DNA of 37,092 nucleotides from Photorhabdus khanii NC19. GTDB lineage: Bacteria; Pseudomonadota; Gammaproteobacteria; Enterobacterales; Enterobacteriaceae. Below, piece by piece: positions 27,788 to 37,092 of the stretch. Position 1 is the stretch's first letter. Each line of letters begins with the position of its first letter. The DNA is taken from NCBI RefSeq assembly GCF_000517265.1, contig NZ_AYSJ01000011.1:410341-447432 (forward strand), given 5' to 3'. The position numbers and the translations under genes were made by a program. Under the pieces are notes generated by a model. It worked only from the letters and a program-made list of their open reading frames with translations, made no database searches and was not told where the DNA came from.

Positions 27788-27862
27788 TCATTGAATCCGT
27801 TTACGCGCAGTATCATAGGCTTTTTCGTCCTCGCGTTTACCAACAGCAAGAACCTATATCAC
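27788..27862 (-). pseudogene. C-terminal fragment of a RelE/ParE-type toxin
   Basis: Minus-strand frame ending VLAVGKREDEKAYDTARKRI then Q and stop. V-L-A-V-G-K-R-E/D...Y..A..R is the standard C-terminus of RelE/ParE/StbE toxins. A stop codon directly precedes it and no upstream domain is present, so it is a dead fragment. Confidence 0.65.
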
Positions 27863-28033
27863 GGTAATAAATAAAAAGTGCTAAACCGCAAGGTTAAAAC
27901 AGCATTAAAATCCATCTGATAGTAACAAAATGCGATAAAAAGACGTTTAATGTCCATACAAACTGCCAGTAAAAACTTTTTCGTTTTATCATTGACGAAA
28001 ACCTGACAGTGATAGATAGTCACGATGCTAAAA
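27863..28033. other. Non-coding right margin of the island
   Basis: AT-rich sequence between the toxin fragment and the boundary repeat. I see no gene or RNA in it. Confidence 0.4.
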
Positions 28034-28077
28034 GTCAGCAATCTGAAATGTGCACGTTCACCACGTGCACATTTTAT
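28034..28077 (-). repeat. Island boundary inverted repeat, right copy (hairpin after yiiM)
   Basis: Reverse-orientation copy of the element at 23591-23634, with the same perfect 12-bp arms (28046-28057, 28063-28074) and the inward extension CAGA-nn-GCTGAC. Its outer end overlaps the last base of the yiiM stop codon. Loop bases are entirely different from the left copy. Confidence 0.85.
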
Positions 28078-28748
28078 TACTTCCCGAACAATCTACGGTT
28101 AAAATCCTCAATCTTTCCAAACATAACCCGCTTTTGCATCGTCAGACTCCAACTGGCGGATAACCCAGCTGTACTCATCAATCTCCGATACTGTTCTTCA
28201 TCAAATGGCATATTAAAAACAATCGCTATCGCTTCTTTAACCAAAACATCACTATTACGGGAAATAAGAACAAAAGGCTCATCCGGGCTAACATTTCCCG
28301 CTAAAATAATTCGGTAAAGCCAGCCACAACGACCACTCCCCTGCATAATGGCAGAAAAATTACTGATACCGGAATGAGAATTGAGTTTGTAACAAGGCGA
28401 GCGAGGCTGAGTTACCTGAAGCATGGCCTCTCCCCAACGGAAAATATCACCAATACAAACATTCTCTTCAGTCAGGCCAGTTGTGGAAATATTTTCGCCA
28501 AACGCTGGAGCAATAAAGAAATCTTCCTGATCAGGAAATTGATGTTTCCAGAAATCGTAGTGTTCGCGAGGATAATGGCAAAGCGCACGATCGGGGCCAC
28601 CATGGACGCGGGTTTCAGCCTGTTCATCACCTTCCAATCCAAGAGAAGTCAGACGCAGGCTGCCATCAACCATCCGTTTGTTAATTGCACTGGCAGACAG
28701 TTTTTCTGATATTTCAATTTTGCCTGTATATACCTGCGGATAATACAT
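28077..28748 (-). CDS. yiiM: YiiM, MOSC-domain molybdoenzyme
   Basis: 223 residues, about the same as E. coli YiiM. LGLEGDEQAETRVHGGPDRA, HYPREHYDFW and the Moco-cysteine motif QPRSPCYKLN are conserved. Family members reduce 6-hydroxylaminopurine and other N-hydroxylated bases using molybdenum cofactor. It is convergent with trpS across the buf island; sodA lies upstream on the same strand. Confidence 0.95.
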   Translation of the reverse strand: MYYPQVYTGKIEISEKLSASAINKRMVDGSLRLTSLGLEGDEQAETRVHGGPDRALCHYPREHYDFWKHQFPDQEDFFIAPAFGENISTTGLTEENVCIGDIFRWGEAMLQVTQPRSPCYKLNSHSGISNFSAIMQGSGRCGWLYRIILAGNVSPDEPFVLISRNSDVLVKEAIAIVFNMPFDEEQYRRLMSTAGLSASWSLTMQKRVMFGKIEDFNRRLFGK

Positions 28749-28867
28749 AATTCACTTTCCTTATTGAAATCAGTCTGACGATATCATCATAAACCAATAC
28801 CCAATCAATAAAAATGCCGGCAGTAATATCAGCCGGCATAGCAGAAAAGAGAAAACGAGTTAGAAAA

Positions 28868-29494
28868 TTATTTCACTTTTTCCTGATAACGTTTTGCAGC
28901 TTCATCCCAGTTAACAACGTTCCAGAACGCTTTAATGTAGTCAGGACGACGGTTTTGATACTGCAAGTAATAGGCATGTTCCCAAACATCCAGACCAACA
29001 ATTGGATAGCCAGAAGCACCGGAAATAGCTTCACCCATTAATGGGCTGTCCTGGTTAGCAGTAGATACAACCGCCAGTTTGCCATCATCTTTCAGTACTA
29101 GCCACGCCCAGCCGGAACCAAAACGAGTCGCTGCCGCCTGCTCAAATTTCTCTTTAAAAGAATCCACACTACCGAAATCACGTTCAATAGCTTCTTTTAA
29201 TGGGCCTTGCAAAGCTGTCCCTAATTTCAAACCCTTCCAGAATAGGCTATGGTTAGCATGCCCACCAGCATTGTTACGTACAAAAGTACGTTTATCAGCA
29301 GGTATCTTATCTAATTGCTGAATCAGATCATCAACATCCAGTTTTGCCAGCTCTGGGAAGGCTTCCAGAGCGCCATTGGCATTATTAATGTAAGTCTGAT
29401 GATGCTTGGTATGGTGGATTTCCATCGTCTGCTTATCAAAATGAGGTTCCAGAGCGTCATAAGAGTAAGGAAGAGAAGGTAGTAAATAGCTCAT
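28868..29494 (-). CDS. sodA: Superoxide dismutase (Mn)
   Basis: 208 residues from the ATG at 29494, which has GGAG about 8 bases upstream and gives [18 protein letters not shown]; further upstream in-frame starts are unsupported. Metal ligands are H27 (EIHHTKHH), the His in [10 protein letters not shown], and the Asp and His of [21 protein letters not shown] and the length fit the manganese type. It is divergent from acs. Confidence 0.97.
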   Translation of the reverse strand: MSYLLPSLPYSYDALEPHFDKQTMEIHHTKHHQTYINNANGALEAFPELAKLDVDDLIQQLDKIPADKRTFVRNNAGGHANHSLFWKGLKLGTALQGPLKEAIERDFGSVDSFKEKFEQAAATRFGSGWAWLVLKDDGKLAVVSTANQDSPLMGEAISGASGYPIVGLDVWEHAYYLQYQNRRPDYIKAFWNVVNWDEAAKRYQEKVK

Positions 29495-29868
29495 ATCATG
29501 TACTCCAGTCATATAAGAATGGTTCAAAGTCCACACCTTGTGAACAACATGATCATTATAGTTAATTAAATATTATTGGAAATGATTATCAATGCCATAT
29601 TCTCACTATGGTTTTATCATACAACTGTGTTTCAGTGACTTATCAGTCAATTTATCTATATTTAAGATTATTATTGGATTAGGATTTTAAATTACTATTT
29701 TTGGTTAGCAATTAAACCTAATTATACCCATTACACTAAATGGCAATTACGTGAAAAATATTCTTTTTATTGCGTGATCTTCCGCGCAAAAAAAAAACAA
29801 AAATTCTCCTTACACTTTAGTTAACCTTGTTTTGACATACTATTAACATTCGCAAGGAGAATATTAAT
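29495..29868. other. Divergent sodA/acs promoter region
   Basis: About 370 AT-rich bases without a gene. It should carry promoters in both directions; I find no convincing CRP site for acs by eye, which would be expected from E. coli. Confidence 0.5.
29578..29596 (-). promoter_or_regulatory. Possible Fur box upstream of sodA
   Basis: GGAAATGATTATCAATGCC matches the Fur consensus at about 13 of 19 bases and lies about 85 bases before the sodA start. E. coli sodA is repressed by Fur, so the site is plausible. Confidence 0.5.
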
Positions 29869-31824
29869 ATGACTCAAATAATGAAGCACTCTATTCCTGC
29901 TGTCATTGCAGAACATGCCCTGATGAATAAACAACAATATCAACAAGACTATCAATTATCACTGCAAGATCCCGAAAGATTTTGGGGTGAGAAAGGTAAA
30001 ATTGTTGACTGGATTAAGCCTTACACCAAGGTAAAGAATACCTCTTTTGATCCTGGACATGTCAATATCCGTTGGTTTGAAGATGGAACACTGAATCTAA
30101 GCGCAAACTGTCTCGATCGCCATTTAAAAGAGCGTGGCGATCAAACCGCTATTATCTGGGAAGGCGACGATCCAACAGAGTCCAAAACCGTAACCTATCG
30201 TGAACTTCATCATGATGTATGCCAGTTTGCTAATGCATTGAAAAATATGGGTATTAAAAAAGGCGATGTTGTTGCTATTTACATGCCGATGGTGCCGGAA
30301 GCGGCAGTTGCCATGTTAGCATGTGCCCGCATTGGTGCTATCCATTCTGTTATTTTCGCAGGTTTTTCTCCTGATGCCGTATCCGGTCGTATCATTGATT
30401 CGAACACTAAATTGGTTATCACTGCCGATGAGGGTTTGAGAGCCGGACGTACAATTCCCCTGAAAAAGAATGTTGATGACGCATTAAGTAATTCAGCAGT
30501 TGTCAGTGTATCTAATGTTATTGTTTTTAAGCGTACCGGAAATATTGGTAATTGGCACTCAGGTCGCGACCTATGGTGGCATGAGTTGACAGTAGGCGTA
30601 AGTGCTGACTGCCCAGTTGAAGAGATGAACGCAGAAGATCCCTTGTTTATTCTCTATACTTCCGGATCTACCGGTAAACCTAAAGGCGTGCTGCACACCA
30701 CCGGTGGCTACCTTGTATATGCATCCTTATCATTCAAATATGTATTCGATTATCATCCAGGCGAAATCTATTGGTGTACAGCAGATGTGGGCTGGGTGAC
30801 TGGACATAGTTATCTGCTCTACGGGCCGCTTTCCTGCGGTGCTATCACTCTGATGTTCGAAGGCGTACCAAACTATCCTGCGGTTAACCGTCTAAGTCAG
30901 GTTGTTGATAAACATAAGGTAAATATCCTGTACACGGCACCAACAGCAATTCGTGCCCTGATGGCTGAAGGGGACAAAGCTATTGAAGGAACGAAACGGA
31001 CTTCTCTGCGTATTTTGGGATCAGTCGGTGAGCCTATTAACCCGGAAGCATGGGAATGGTATTACCAGAAAATTGGTAACAGCAAATGCCCGATTGTCGA
31101 TACCTGGTGGCAAACAGAAACCGGTGGCTTCATGATAACGCCACTGCCAGGAGCAACTGAACTGAAAGCCGGTTCCGCAACTCTACCGTTCTTCGGTGTT
31201 CAGCCAGCGCTGGTTGATAACCTTGGTGAGCTATTAGAAGGTGTTTGTGAAGGAAACCTGGTTATTACTGATTCCTGGCCGGGACAAGCACGCTCACTGT
31301 TCGGCGATCATGACCGTTTCGAACAAACCTACTTCTCTACCTTTAAGGGAATGTACTTTAGTGGTGATGGCGCACGCCGCGATGAAGACGGCTATTATTG
31401 GATAACTGGCCGTGTTGATGATGTATTGAATATCTCCGGTCATCGTCTGGGCACGGCTGAAATTGAATCCGCTCTGGTTTCCCACCCCAAAATTGCTGAA
31501 GCCGCTGTCGTCGGTGTTCCACATAATATCAAAGGGCAGGCAATTTATGCCTATGTCACGTTGAATCACGGCGAGGAACCTTCCCCAGAATTATATACCG
31601 AAGTCCGTAATTGGGTGCGTAAAGAGATCGGCCCGATCGCTACACCAGATATCCTGCACTGGACAGATTCTTTACCAAAAACCCGCTCAGGAAAAATTAT
31701 GCGCCGCATCCTGCGTAAAATTGCTTCCGGTGATACCAGTAATCTGGGAGATACCTCAACACTGGCAGATCCAGGGGTAGTAGAAAAACTATTGGAAGAA
31801 AAACAAACAATGAATATTTCGTGA
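29869..31824 (+). CDS. acs: Acetyl-CoA synthetase
   Basis: 651 residues (E. coli 652). The ATG follows AAGGAGA by 8 bases. The adenylate-forming P-loop [12 protein letters not shown], the [10 protein letters not shown] core and the C-terminal [10 protein letters not shown], whose lysine is the acetylation switch, are intact. It converts acetate, ATP and CoA to acetyl-CoA. It is first in acs-yjcH-actP. Confidence 0.98.
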   Translation: MTQIMKHSIPAVIAEHALMNKQQYQQDYQLSLQDPERFWGEKGKIVDWIKPYTKVKNTSFDPGHVNIRWFEDGTLNLSANCLDRHLKERGDQTAIIWEGDDPTESKTVTYRELHHDVCQFANALKNMGIKKGDVVAIYMPMVPEAAVAMLACARIGAIHSVIFAGFSPDAVSGRIIDSNTKLVITADEGLRAGRTIPLKKNVDDALSNSAVVSVSNVIVFKRTGNIGNWHSGRDLWWHELTVGVSADCPVEEMNAEDPLFILYTSGSTGKPKGVLHTTGGYLVYASLSFKYVFDYHPGEIYWCTADVGWVTGHSYLLYGPLSCGAITLMFEGVPNYPAVNRLSQVVDKHKVNILYTAPTAIRALMAEGDKAIEGTKRTSLRILGSVGEPINPEAWEWYYQKIGNSKCPIVDTWWQTETGGFMITPLPGATELKAGSATLPFFGVQPALVDNLGELLEGVCEGNLVITDSWPGQARSLFGDHDRFEQTYFSTFKGMYFSGDGARRDEDGYYWITGRVDDVLNISGHRLGTAEIESALVSHPKIAEAAVVGVPHNIKGQAIYAYVTLNHGEEPSPELYTEVRNWVRKEIGPIATPDILHWTDSLPKTRSGKIMRRILRKIASGDTSNLGDTSTLADPGVVEKLLEEKQTMNIS

Positions 31825-31889
31825 CATACCATGCCGCCGTAAGGCGGCTTAATCAATGAATATAATAAAAATAGTAAGAGGACATTCTG

Positions 31890-32201
31890 ATGAACGACGC
31901 CATTTACCAAGGGATCGAGAATAACCCTCGTTTCAAAGAATTAATTGAAAAACGAAGCCGTTTTGCATGGCTGCTATCAATAATCACATTAGTTTTGTAT
32001 GTCAGCTTTATTTTCCTCATTGCATTTGCACCCGAATGGCTGGGTACCCCTCTTTATGCTGGTTCATATATTACCCGTGGGATACCCGTTGGCATTGGCT
32101 TAATCGTTGTCTCATTTATCTTAACTGGCCTGTATGTAATCAGAGCTAATGGCGAATTCGATCGTCTTACCTCACAAATTCTTGACGAGGTAAAAAAATG
32201 A
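31890..32201 (+). CDS. yjcH: YjcH, DUF485 inner-membrane protein
   Basis: 103 residues with two membrane segments (about 25-48 and 62-87), the DUF485 layout. It starts behind AGAGGAC, and its stop overlaps the actP start by four bases (ATGA). DUF485 proteins accompany acetate/SSS permeases; the exact role is unknown. Confidence 0.95.
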   Translation: MNDAIYQGIENNPRFKELIEKRSRFAWLLSIITLVLYVSFIFLIAFAPEWLGTPLYAGSYITRGIPVGIGLIVVSFILTGLYVIRANGEFDRLTSQILDEVKK

Positions 32202-33847
32202 AGAAATTTTTGCTAACAATAATACTGCTATTTCCTGATCTCATATGGGCCGACACAATCTCTGGTTCCGTAGAAAAGCAACCCGTCAACATTCAGGCCA
32301 TTATTATGTTTGTCCTGTTTGTTGGTTTCACACTCTATATCACTTACTGGGCCTCAAAAAGAACGCGCTCCCGTACTGACTACTACACTGCGGGTGGACG
32401 TATTACTGGCTTCCAAAATGGCATGGCGATTGCGGGGGACTTTATGTCCGCAGCATCATTCCTTGGCATTTCCGCTCTGGTCTATACATCTGGTTACGAC
32501 GGGCTGATTTATTCTATCGGCTTTCTCATTGGCTGGCCCATTATCCTATTTCTGATTGCCGAACGATTAAGAAATCTTGGGCGCTACACTTTTGCAGATG
32601 TTGCTTCTTACCGGTTACAACAACGCCCAATCCGTACTTTATCTGCAATTGGCTCACTGGTTGTTGTTGCCCTCTATCTTATTGCACAGATGGTTGGAGC
32701 AGGTAAGCTTATCGAATTGCTCTTTGGCTTGAATTACCATATTGCGGTCGTATTAGTTGGTATTCTGATGGTACTTTATGTTCTGTTTGGCGGCATGCTG
32801 GCAACGACCTGGGTACAAATTATCAAAGCCATTCTATTGCTGGCTGGCGCTACCTTTATGGCTCTTATGGTCATGAAAGCGGTAAACTTCAATTTCAACA
32901 TGCTGTTTAAAGAAGCTGTTGCTGTTCATTCAAGAGGTGAAGCCATCATGAGCCCAGGAGGGTTGGTATCTGATCCGATTTCCGCACTTTCTCTTGGTCT
33001 CGCATTGATGTTCGGTACCGCTGGTTTACCTCATATCATTATGCGTTTCTTTACTGTAAGTGATGCGAAAGAAGCACGAAAAAGCGTTTTCTATGCTACT
33101 GGCTTCATCGGCTATTTTTACATTCTTACGTTCATCATCGGTTTTGGCGCTATTTTCCTGGTCAGCCCAAACCCGTCATTTAAAGATGCTACAGGTGCGC
33201 TAATCGGTGGTACTAACATGGCAGCCGTTCACCTTGCAAGTGCAGTTGGAGGGAACTTGTTCCTCGGTTTTATCTCCGCTGTAGCTTTTGCCACCATTCT
33301 GGCAGTTGTAGCAGGACTGACACTGGCTGGAGCATCAGCAGTATCACACGACCTGTACGCAAACGTCATTAAGCGCGGCAAAGCCAACGAGCGCGATGAA
33401 TTGAAAGTATCAAAAATAACTGTTGTGATACTTGGGTTTGTCGCAATCGGATTAGGTATTTTATTTGAGAATCAGAACATAGCCTTTATGGTTGGATTGG
33501 CATTCTCTATTGCTGCAAGCTGTAACTTCCCAATCATTCTTTTGTCTATGTACTGGCGCAAACTCACTACCCGTGGCGCATTAATCGGAGGTTGGCTGGG
33601 GTTAATTACAGCTGTCGTTTTGATGATCCTAGGTCCAACAATTTGGGTCAGCATTCTCGGCCATGAAAAATCAATCTATCCTTATGAATATCCAGCATTA
33701 TTCTCAATGATTGTCGCTTTTTCCGGTTCATGGCTATTTTCTCTTACCGATAATTCACTACAAGGTATGCGGGAAAGAGAACAATTCAGAACTCAATTTA
33801 TTCGATCACAAACAGGGCTTGGTATCGCACAAGGAAAATCACATTAG
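32198..33847 (+). CDS. actP: Acetate/glycolate cation symporter ActP
   Basis: 549 residues, a sodium:solute symporter (SSS) family protein. A cleavable signal (about 1-18, ending IWAD) precedes roughly 13 membrane segments. [22 protein letters not shown]-type N-terminal and [18 protein letters not shown] motifs match E. coli ActP. It imports acetate for Acs. Confidence 0.97.
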   Translation: MKKFLLTIILLFPDLIWADTISGSVEKQPVNIQAIIMFVLFVGFTLYITYWASKRTRSRTDYYTAGGRITGFQNGMAIAGDFMSAASFLGISALVYTSGYDGLIYSIGFLIGWPIILFLIAERLRNLGRYTFADVASYRLQQRPIRTLSAIGSLVVVALYLIAQMVGAGKLIELLFGLNYHIAVVLVGILMVLYVLFGGMLATTWVQIIKAILLLAGATFMALMVMKAVNFNFNMLFKEAVAVHSRGEAIMSPGGLVSDPISALSLGLALMFGTAGLPHIIMRFFTVSDAKEARKSVFYATGFIGYFYILTFIIGFGAIFLVSPNPSFKDATGALIGGTNMAAVHLASAVGGNLFLGFISAVAFATILAVVAGLTLAGASAVSHDLYANVIKRGKANERDELKVSKITVVILGFVAIGLGILFENQNIAFMVGLAFSIAASCNFPIILLSMYWRKLTTRGALIGGWLGLITAVVLMILGPTIWVSILGHEKSIYPYEYPALFSMIVAFSGSWLFSLTDNSLQGMREREQFRTQFIRSQTGLGIAQGKSH

Positions 33848-33864
33848 TTACGATTTTATACTCA

Positions 33865-33884
33865 ACCTCTCCTTCGGGAGAGGT
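33865..33884 (+). terminator. Rho-independent terminator of acs-yjcH-actP
   Basis: ACCTCTCC-TTCG-GGAGAGGT, an 8-bp stem with a stable TTCG tetraloop, followed by ATTTTTATT. Confidence 0.9.
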
Positions 33885-33885
33885 A

Positions 33886-33902
33886 TTTTTATTAGGAAGC
33901 CA
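33886..33902 (+). repeat. Direct repeat, copy 1 (flanks eptA-like gene and IS630)
   Basis: TTTTTATTAGGAAGCCA begins in the T-tail of the actP terminator. The same bases with one extra T occur at 36991-37008. Confidence 0.45.
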
Positions 33903-33954
33903 TCTAAACTCAGAGCTATTTCGCAAGTTAAGCTCTTGTTTTACTCTTAGGTTA

Positions 33955-35586
33955 ATGATTAACTTTATTATTTCAATTCGCTACTTAACATTATTAGCCT
34001 ATATGCGAAATAAATTACCCATTCTTATTATCTTAATTCTGGCTTTACTGCCAATAATTTTCATTGGTAATGTGGCTAATGAGTATAAGTTAAAGATAGT
34101 ATTACTGAGTTTTTTACTAGCAAGTACTAACGCATTTCTCTATCGTTTTAAATATTTCAAGCCTTTAGTTTTACTTATCTCTTTATTATGGTCACTTAAT
34201 ATATCTACATCATTTTTCTTCTCTAGTAAACACCAGATAAGCTTCTCTTCAACTATTGCCAATACTTTTATCAATACAAATAGCAGTGAAGCTGTAGGTA
34301 TGTTGTCTTACAACAAATACTATGTATTATTCTTTATTTTCATGATGTTAATTTATTTTTTATCCATAAAGTGGTTATCAAAAAATACAGATTATCGATT
34401 TCTAAAATTCAATATATTGGCTTTATTATTTTCCTGCCTATTAGTACCAGTTGATTATTATATTTCAGAAAAAAAACGTTCAGATAAGATAATTTTGTCA
34501 GAGCATTTTTTAATGGGAACACCATTCTATAACTCATCAGCAATGGTAAGAGCAATATATGAAAATCAACAAATCAGGAGAATTACGTCTGTTAAAGTAA
34601 ATTTTAATTATATAAAAAAAGATAAAGATATTGATACTTATGTACTACTAATAGGAGAATCAGCAAGAAGAGATCATATGTCTCTATACGGTTATAATAA
34701 AATCACAACACCAACATTAAACATAATGCAAAAAAATATGCTGATATTCAATCAAGCTATTTCTCCAGCACCAGTTACTATATTATCTGTACCTATTTCA
34801 CTGTCTAATGTCACCTTATATCAGCTCAAAGATAAGACTCATTATGCTGACAATATTGTATCCTTAGCTAAAGATGCAGGATTTAAGACAACCTGGATAA
34901 GTAATCAAGGCAGATCTGGCAAAAGTAACAGCTTAATTACCATTATCGCTAATATGGCTGATAATCAGAAATGGAATAAATATATTGGATATGATGAAGA
35001 GTTGTTACCTTATTTAGATGATGCCCTAGAACAAAAAGGTAAGAAATTTATTATCATGCATATCTATGGAAGTCATGAGCCATCCTGTAACCGCTTCCCA
35101 GAAAATAAACTAATTTCCTTTTCATCGAATGAAGATGATAACTGCTATGACAGTTCAATAGCTTATACAGACCAGCTAATGAAAAAAATCATCAATAAAA
35201 TCAAAGAAGAAAAAGCCTCTATCCTCTATTTCTCAGATCACGGGTTACAACGCTTAGATAAGAATGGTGACATCCGTTATCATCACGGTGTCAGTAACCC
35301 ACGAAAAGATACTTATAATATCCCCTTATTTATCTGGTATAACGATAATGTTAATGCACAATATCGCCACACTGGTGTAGTAAACACGCCTTTTTCAACT
35401 TCAGATAATTATTATCTTATTAGTGACTGGTTGGGTATTCATCATAAATCTCAAAAACACTGCCGTTCCCCATTGAGTAACTGTTTTAAACCACAGAAAG
35501 AATTAATAGTGATAGATGGTAATAAAAACCTGATGAAATATAGTGAACTTCCTGATGAGAAAGATATGAACGATTTTGATAAGTGA
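33955..35586 (+). CDS. Phosphoethanolamine-transferase-like membrane protein (EptA/CptA family)
   Basis: 543 residues. About five membrane segments in the first 190 residues precede a periplasmic sulfatase-fold domain. YVLLIGESARRDHMSLYGY supplies the metal-binding Glu, PAPVTILSVPISLSN holds the candidate catalytic Thr, and FSDHG plus YHHGVSNP supply the Asp/His metal ligands. Family members move phosphoethanolamine onto lipid A or LPS core; the acceptor here is unknown. The gene is notably more AT-rich than actP, and lies between actP and a broken IS630. A start at 34003 is an alternative, since AGG lies very near the first ATG. Confidence 0.85.
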   Translation: MINFIISIRYLTLLAYMRNKLPILIILILALLPIIFIGNVANEYKLKIVLLSFLLASTNAFLYRFKYFKPLVLLISLLWSLNISTSFFFSSKHQISFSSTIANTFINTNSSEAVGMLSYNKYYVLFFIFMMLIYFLSIKWLSKNTDYRFLKFNILALLFSCLLVPVDYYISEKKRSDKIILSEHFLMGTPFYNSSAMVRAIYENQQIRRITSVKVNFNYIKKDKDIDTYVLLIGESARRDHMSLYGYNKITTPTLNIMQKNMLIFNQAISPAPVTILSVPISLSNVTLYQLKDKTHYADNIVSLAKDAGFKTTWISNQGRSGKSNSLITIIANMADNQKWNKYIGYDEELLPYLDDALEQKGKKFIIMHIYGSHEPSCNRFPENKLISFSSNEDDNCYDSSIAYTDQLMKKIINKIKEEKASILYFSDHGLQRLDKNGDIRYHHGVSNPRKDTYNIPLFIWYNDNVNAQYRHTGVVNTPFSTSDNYYLISDWLGIHHKSQKHCRSPLSNCFKPQKELIVIDGNKNLMKYSELPDEKDMNDFDK

Positions 35587-35748
35587 TTTAAATTCAAGAT
35601 CTAGATATTTTAGCCTGTTACTATGAATATCAACTGAAATGCGTGATTCATAAATATAAGAGAAGGGCAGATTGTTATTTTAGTTATCGGGTTCAAGCCC
35701 GTAGGGTGTTTGTATATAGCAATCCTACAATCAAAACCGCTTACATGA

Positions 35749-36678
35749 CATTATGCGCGTCGCCTCACCACGCTCTTGATGTTACATGAAGGGAGTACTG
35801 TTTCTCATGTCTCCAGGACTCTTCACTGTTCACGTTCCTCAGTTAATCACTGGATAAATGGGTTTACATTATCTGGCCTGGAAGGGTTAAAAAGCCTGCC
35901 GGCAGGAAGACCCGCTGTCTGGCATTTATCGCCACTTTTTACTTTGTTGTCGTTCTTATTACAGCACTCCCCGCAGGATTTTGGCTACCTGCGTTCACGC
36001 TGGAGCCTGGAGCTTATTACTAATATAATCAATACATTATTAAACTTATCACTCTCAAAAAGTACGTTATATCGTTACTTTTACCAGAAGGGTATTGTGT
36101 GGAGAAAGGCCGCGCCTACCCTAAAAAAATCTGACCCGGAGTATGACGAGAAAATGGCAACAATTACAAAGGCATTGTCCAACATGTCAGAGCAAAACCC
36201 CGTTTTTTACGAAGACGAAGTGGATATTGACCTTAACCCCAAGATCGGTGCGGATTGGTGCTTTAAGGGGCAGTAAAAGCGGGTAGTGACACCGGGGAAA
36301 AATCAAAAACACTATCTTGCGGGTTGTCTCAATGCACAAACAGGTAAAGTCACGTATGTCAGTGGGGTAAGAAAGAATTCTGATTTATTTATCACCCTGT
36401 TAGAGGAAATGAATGTCCAATATCGCCATGCAGAAAGTATCACAGTCATTTTAGATAACTATGGCATTCATAAAAGCCGGAAAGTCAGGGCATGGTTAAA
36501 GCAGAACGCTAAATTTAATTTGTTGTTTTTACCTGTTTATTCTCCCTAGCTAAACAAGATTGAACGTTTGTGGCAATCGTTACATGAAACAGTAACACGA
36601 AATCATTGCTGTCAGTATATGTGGCAGTTACTTCAATATGTGGAAGAGTTCATGAAGGCGTTTTCGTTACAACAATAA
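35749..36678 (+). pseudogene. IS630-family transposase, two in-frame stops
   Basis: One frame gives a near full-length transposase: HTH region (RRLTTLLMLHEGSTVSHVSR), GLEGLKSLPAGRPAVW, YEDEVDIDLNPKIGADW with the first catalytic Asp, LDNYGIHKS with the second, and LNKIERLWQSLHE with the Glu. TAA at 36274-36276 (where QQKRVVTPG is expected) and TAG at 36547-36549 (inside PVYSPWLNK) break it. No normal start codon precedes the HTH, and the C-terminus is shortened. It is related but clearly not identical to the copy at the left edge. Confidence 0.92.
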
Positions 36679-36761
36679 CCTGGAATGAAAAAAATAAGTG
36701 TATCACTATTATGAAAGCTTATTTAGCCATCAACTTTACAGTAAAAGCATTCTAAACGAAT

Positions 36762-36974
36762 CTAGCTGATAATCTCCACGAACTGAGTCTTCCTCAAAAA
36801 CTCTGATCGTACCTCAAGGCACTTTAATTCTCTTTCTAATACCACAGTCGCAGAAACCCCAAGTCCATATTTTTTCTGATGTTCACAACGCAGAGAAACT
36901 GCATGACTTAAAAGTTTTCCTATGAGAGTACCTTCTATGAGAAAAGAAAATACGACTGTAGTACTAAGAAAACA
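36762..36974 (-). pseudogene. Start-less 70-codon frame, probable gene remnant
   Basis: Between stops, the minus strand reads a protein-like sequence (LLSHAVSLRCEHQKKYGLGV, then SATVVLERELKCLEVRSEF). There is no ATG, and the first GTG lies near the middle. The composition looks coding, but I do not recognise the family. It could be the 3' end of a decayed gene, or chance. Confidence 0.3.
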
Positions 36975-36990
36975 TCAGGCTAATATATGC

Positions 36991-37008
36991 TTTTTATTTA
37001 GGAAGCCA
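36991..37008 (+). repeat. Direct repeat, copy 2
   Basis: TTTTTATTTAGGAAGCCA, matching 33886-33902 apart from a one-base insertion. TAAGCTCAGA occurs 30-odd bases further on, and TAAACTCAGA shortly after copy 1. Confidence 0.45.
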
Positions 37009-37092
37009 CATTGAAATTAATTATTAGAAAAGAATTTCTAAGCTCAGATTTCACTGTGTAATCAAAAAAACGCCAAAAACGCAAACACCCTC

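Larger units (their letters stand above)
36679..37092. other. Right-end accessory DNA, no intact gene
   Basis: AT-rich sequence after the dead IS630. It contains the start-less minus-strand frame at 36762-36974 and the repeat at 36991-37008; nothing else is supportable. Confidence 0.4.

Noticed and set aside
28374-28709. 111-codon plus-strand frame opposite yiiM.
   Set aside because: Antisense to a strongly conserved MOSC protein and without its own signals.
29832-29850. TTGACA followed by TATTAA as the acs promoter.
   Set aside because: The spacer is far too short, and the elements abut the ribosome binding site.
35692-35710. CGGGTTCAAGCCCG resembles a tRNA T-arm, suggesting a tRNA fragment or attachment site.
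   Set aside because: No acceptor stem, anticodon arm or CCA is nearby, and the fifth stem pair fails; likely a chance hairpin.
1-37092. CRISPR arrays, prophage or tRNA/rRNA genes.
   Set aside because: No regularly spaced repeats, phage structural genes or folded tRNA patterns were seen.

Overview
The window reads as a chromosomal segment of a moderately AT-rich member of the Enterobacterales, most likely Photorhabdus or a close relative (Morganellaceae). Protein sequences and gene order (pckA, hslO-hslR-igaA, nudE, mrcA, hof genes, aroK-aroB-damX-dam-rpe-gph-trpS, sodA, acs-yjcH-actP) follow the E. coli plan. The IS630-type transposases also resemble copies I associate with Photorhabdus. The genus is recognised from memory, not from a search.

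Layout: 1-865 holds the 3' end of an IS630 transposase and a small unrecognised protein. 1250-3797 is a minus-strand module of sensor kinase, FixJ/NarL-type regulator and a secreted GlcG/HbpS-like protein. 4285-4406 is the iron-responsive small RNA RyhB with a Fur box, next to the pirin yhhW. 5266-10574 carries pckA and the igaA-hslR-hslO operon. 10928-17108 carries nudE, mrcA and the hof DNA-utilisation genes, in which hofP appears to have collapsed into hofQ. 17477-23580 is the aroK-to-trpS housekeeping operon. 23591-28077 is a G+C-richer island between trpS and yiiM. 28077-33847 carries yiiM, sodA and acs-yjcH-actP. 33955-37092 is AT-rich accessory DNA with a phosphoethanolamine-transferase-like gene, a dead IS630 and gene debris.

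The most striking part is the trpS-yiiM island. It encodes a secreted four-cysteine DUF2282 peptide (BufA1-type bufferin/oxazolin precursor), a DUF692 MNIO enzyme, a DUF2063 partner and a DoxX membrane protein. Convergent to them lie an ECF sigma factor and a 66-residue zinc-type anti-sigma factor. Both transcription units are preceded by a similar candidate ECF promoter (GTRAG, 16 bases, CGACWA). The island is bounded by a 44-base inverted repeat (37 of 44 identical) built on a hairpin, and its margins hold remnants of a DUF4160 protein and a RelE/ParE-type toxin. I infer a horizontally acquired, self-regulated copper or oxidant stress cassette that makes a modified metal-binding peptide.

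Secondary points are a possible extracellular haem/redox sensing system (HbpS-like protein plus two-component pair) with an inverted repeat overlapping the HbpS-like gene's ribosome binding site, and the HofP::HofQ fusion.
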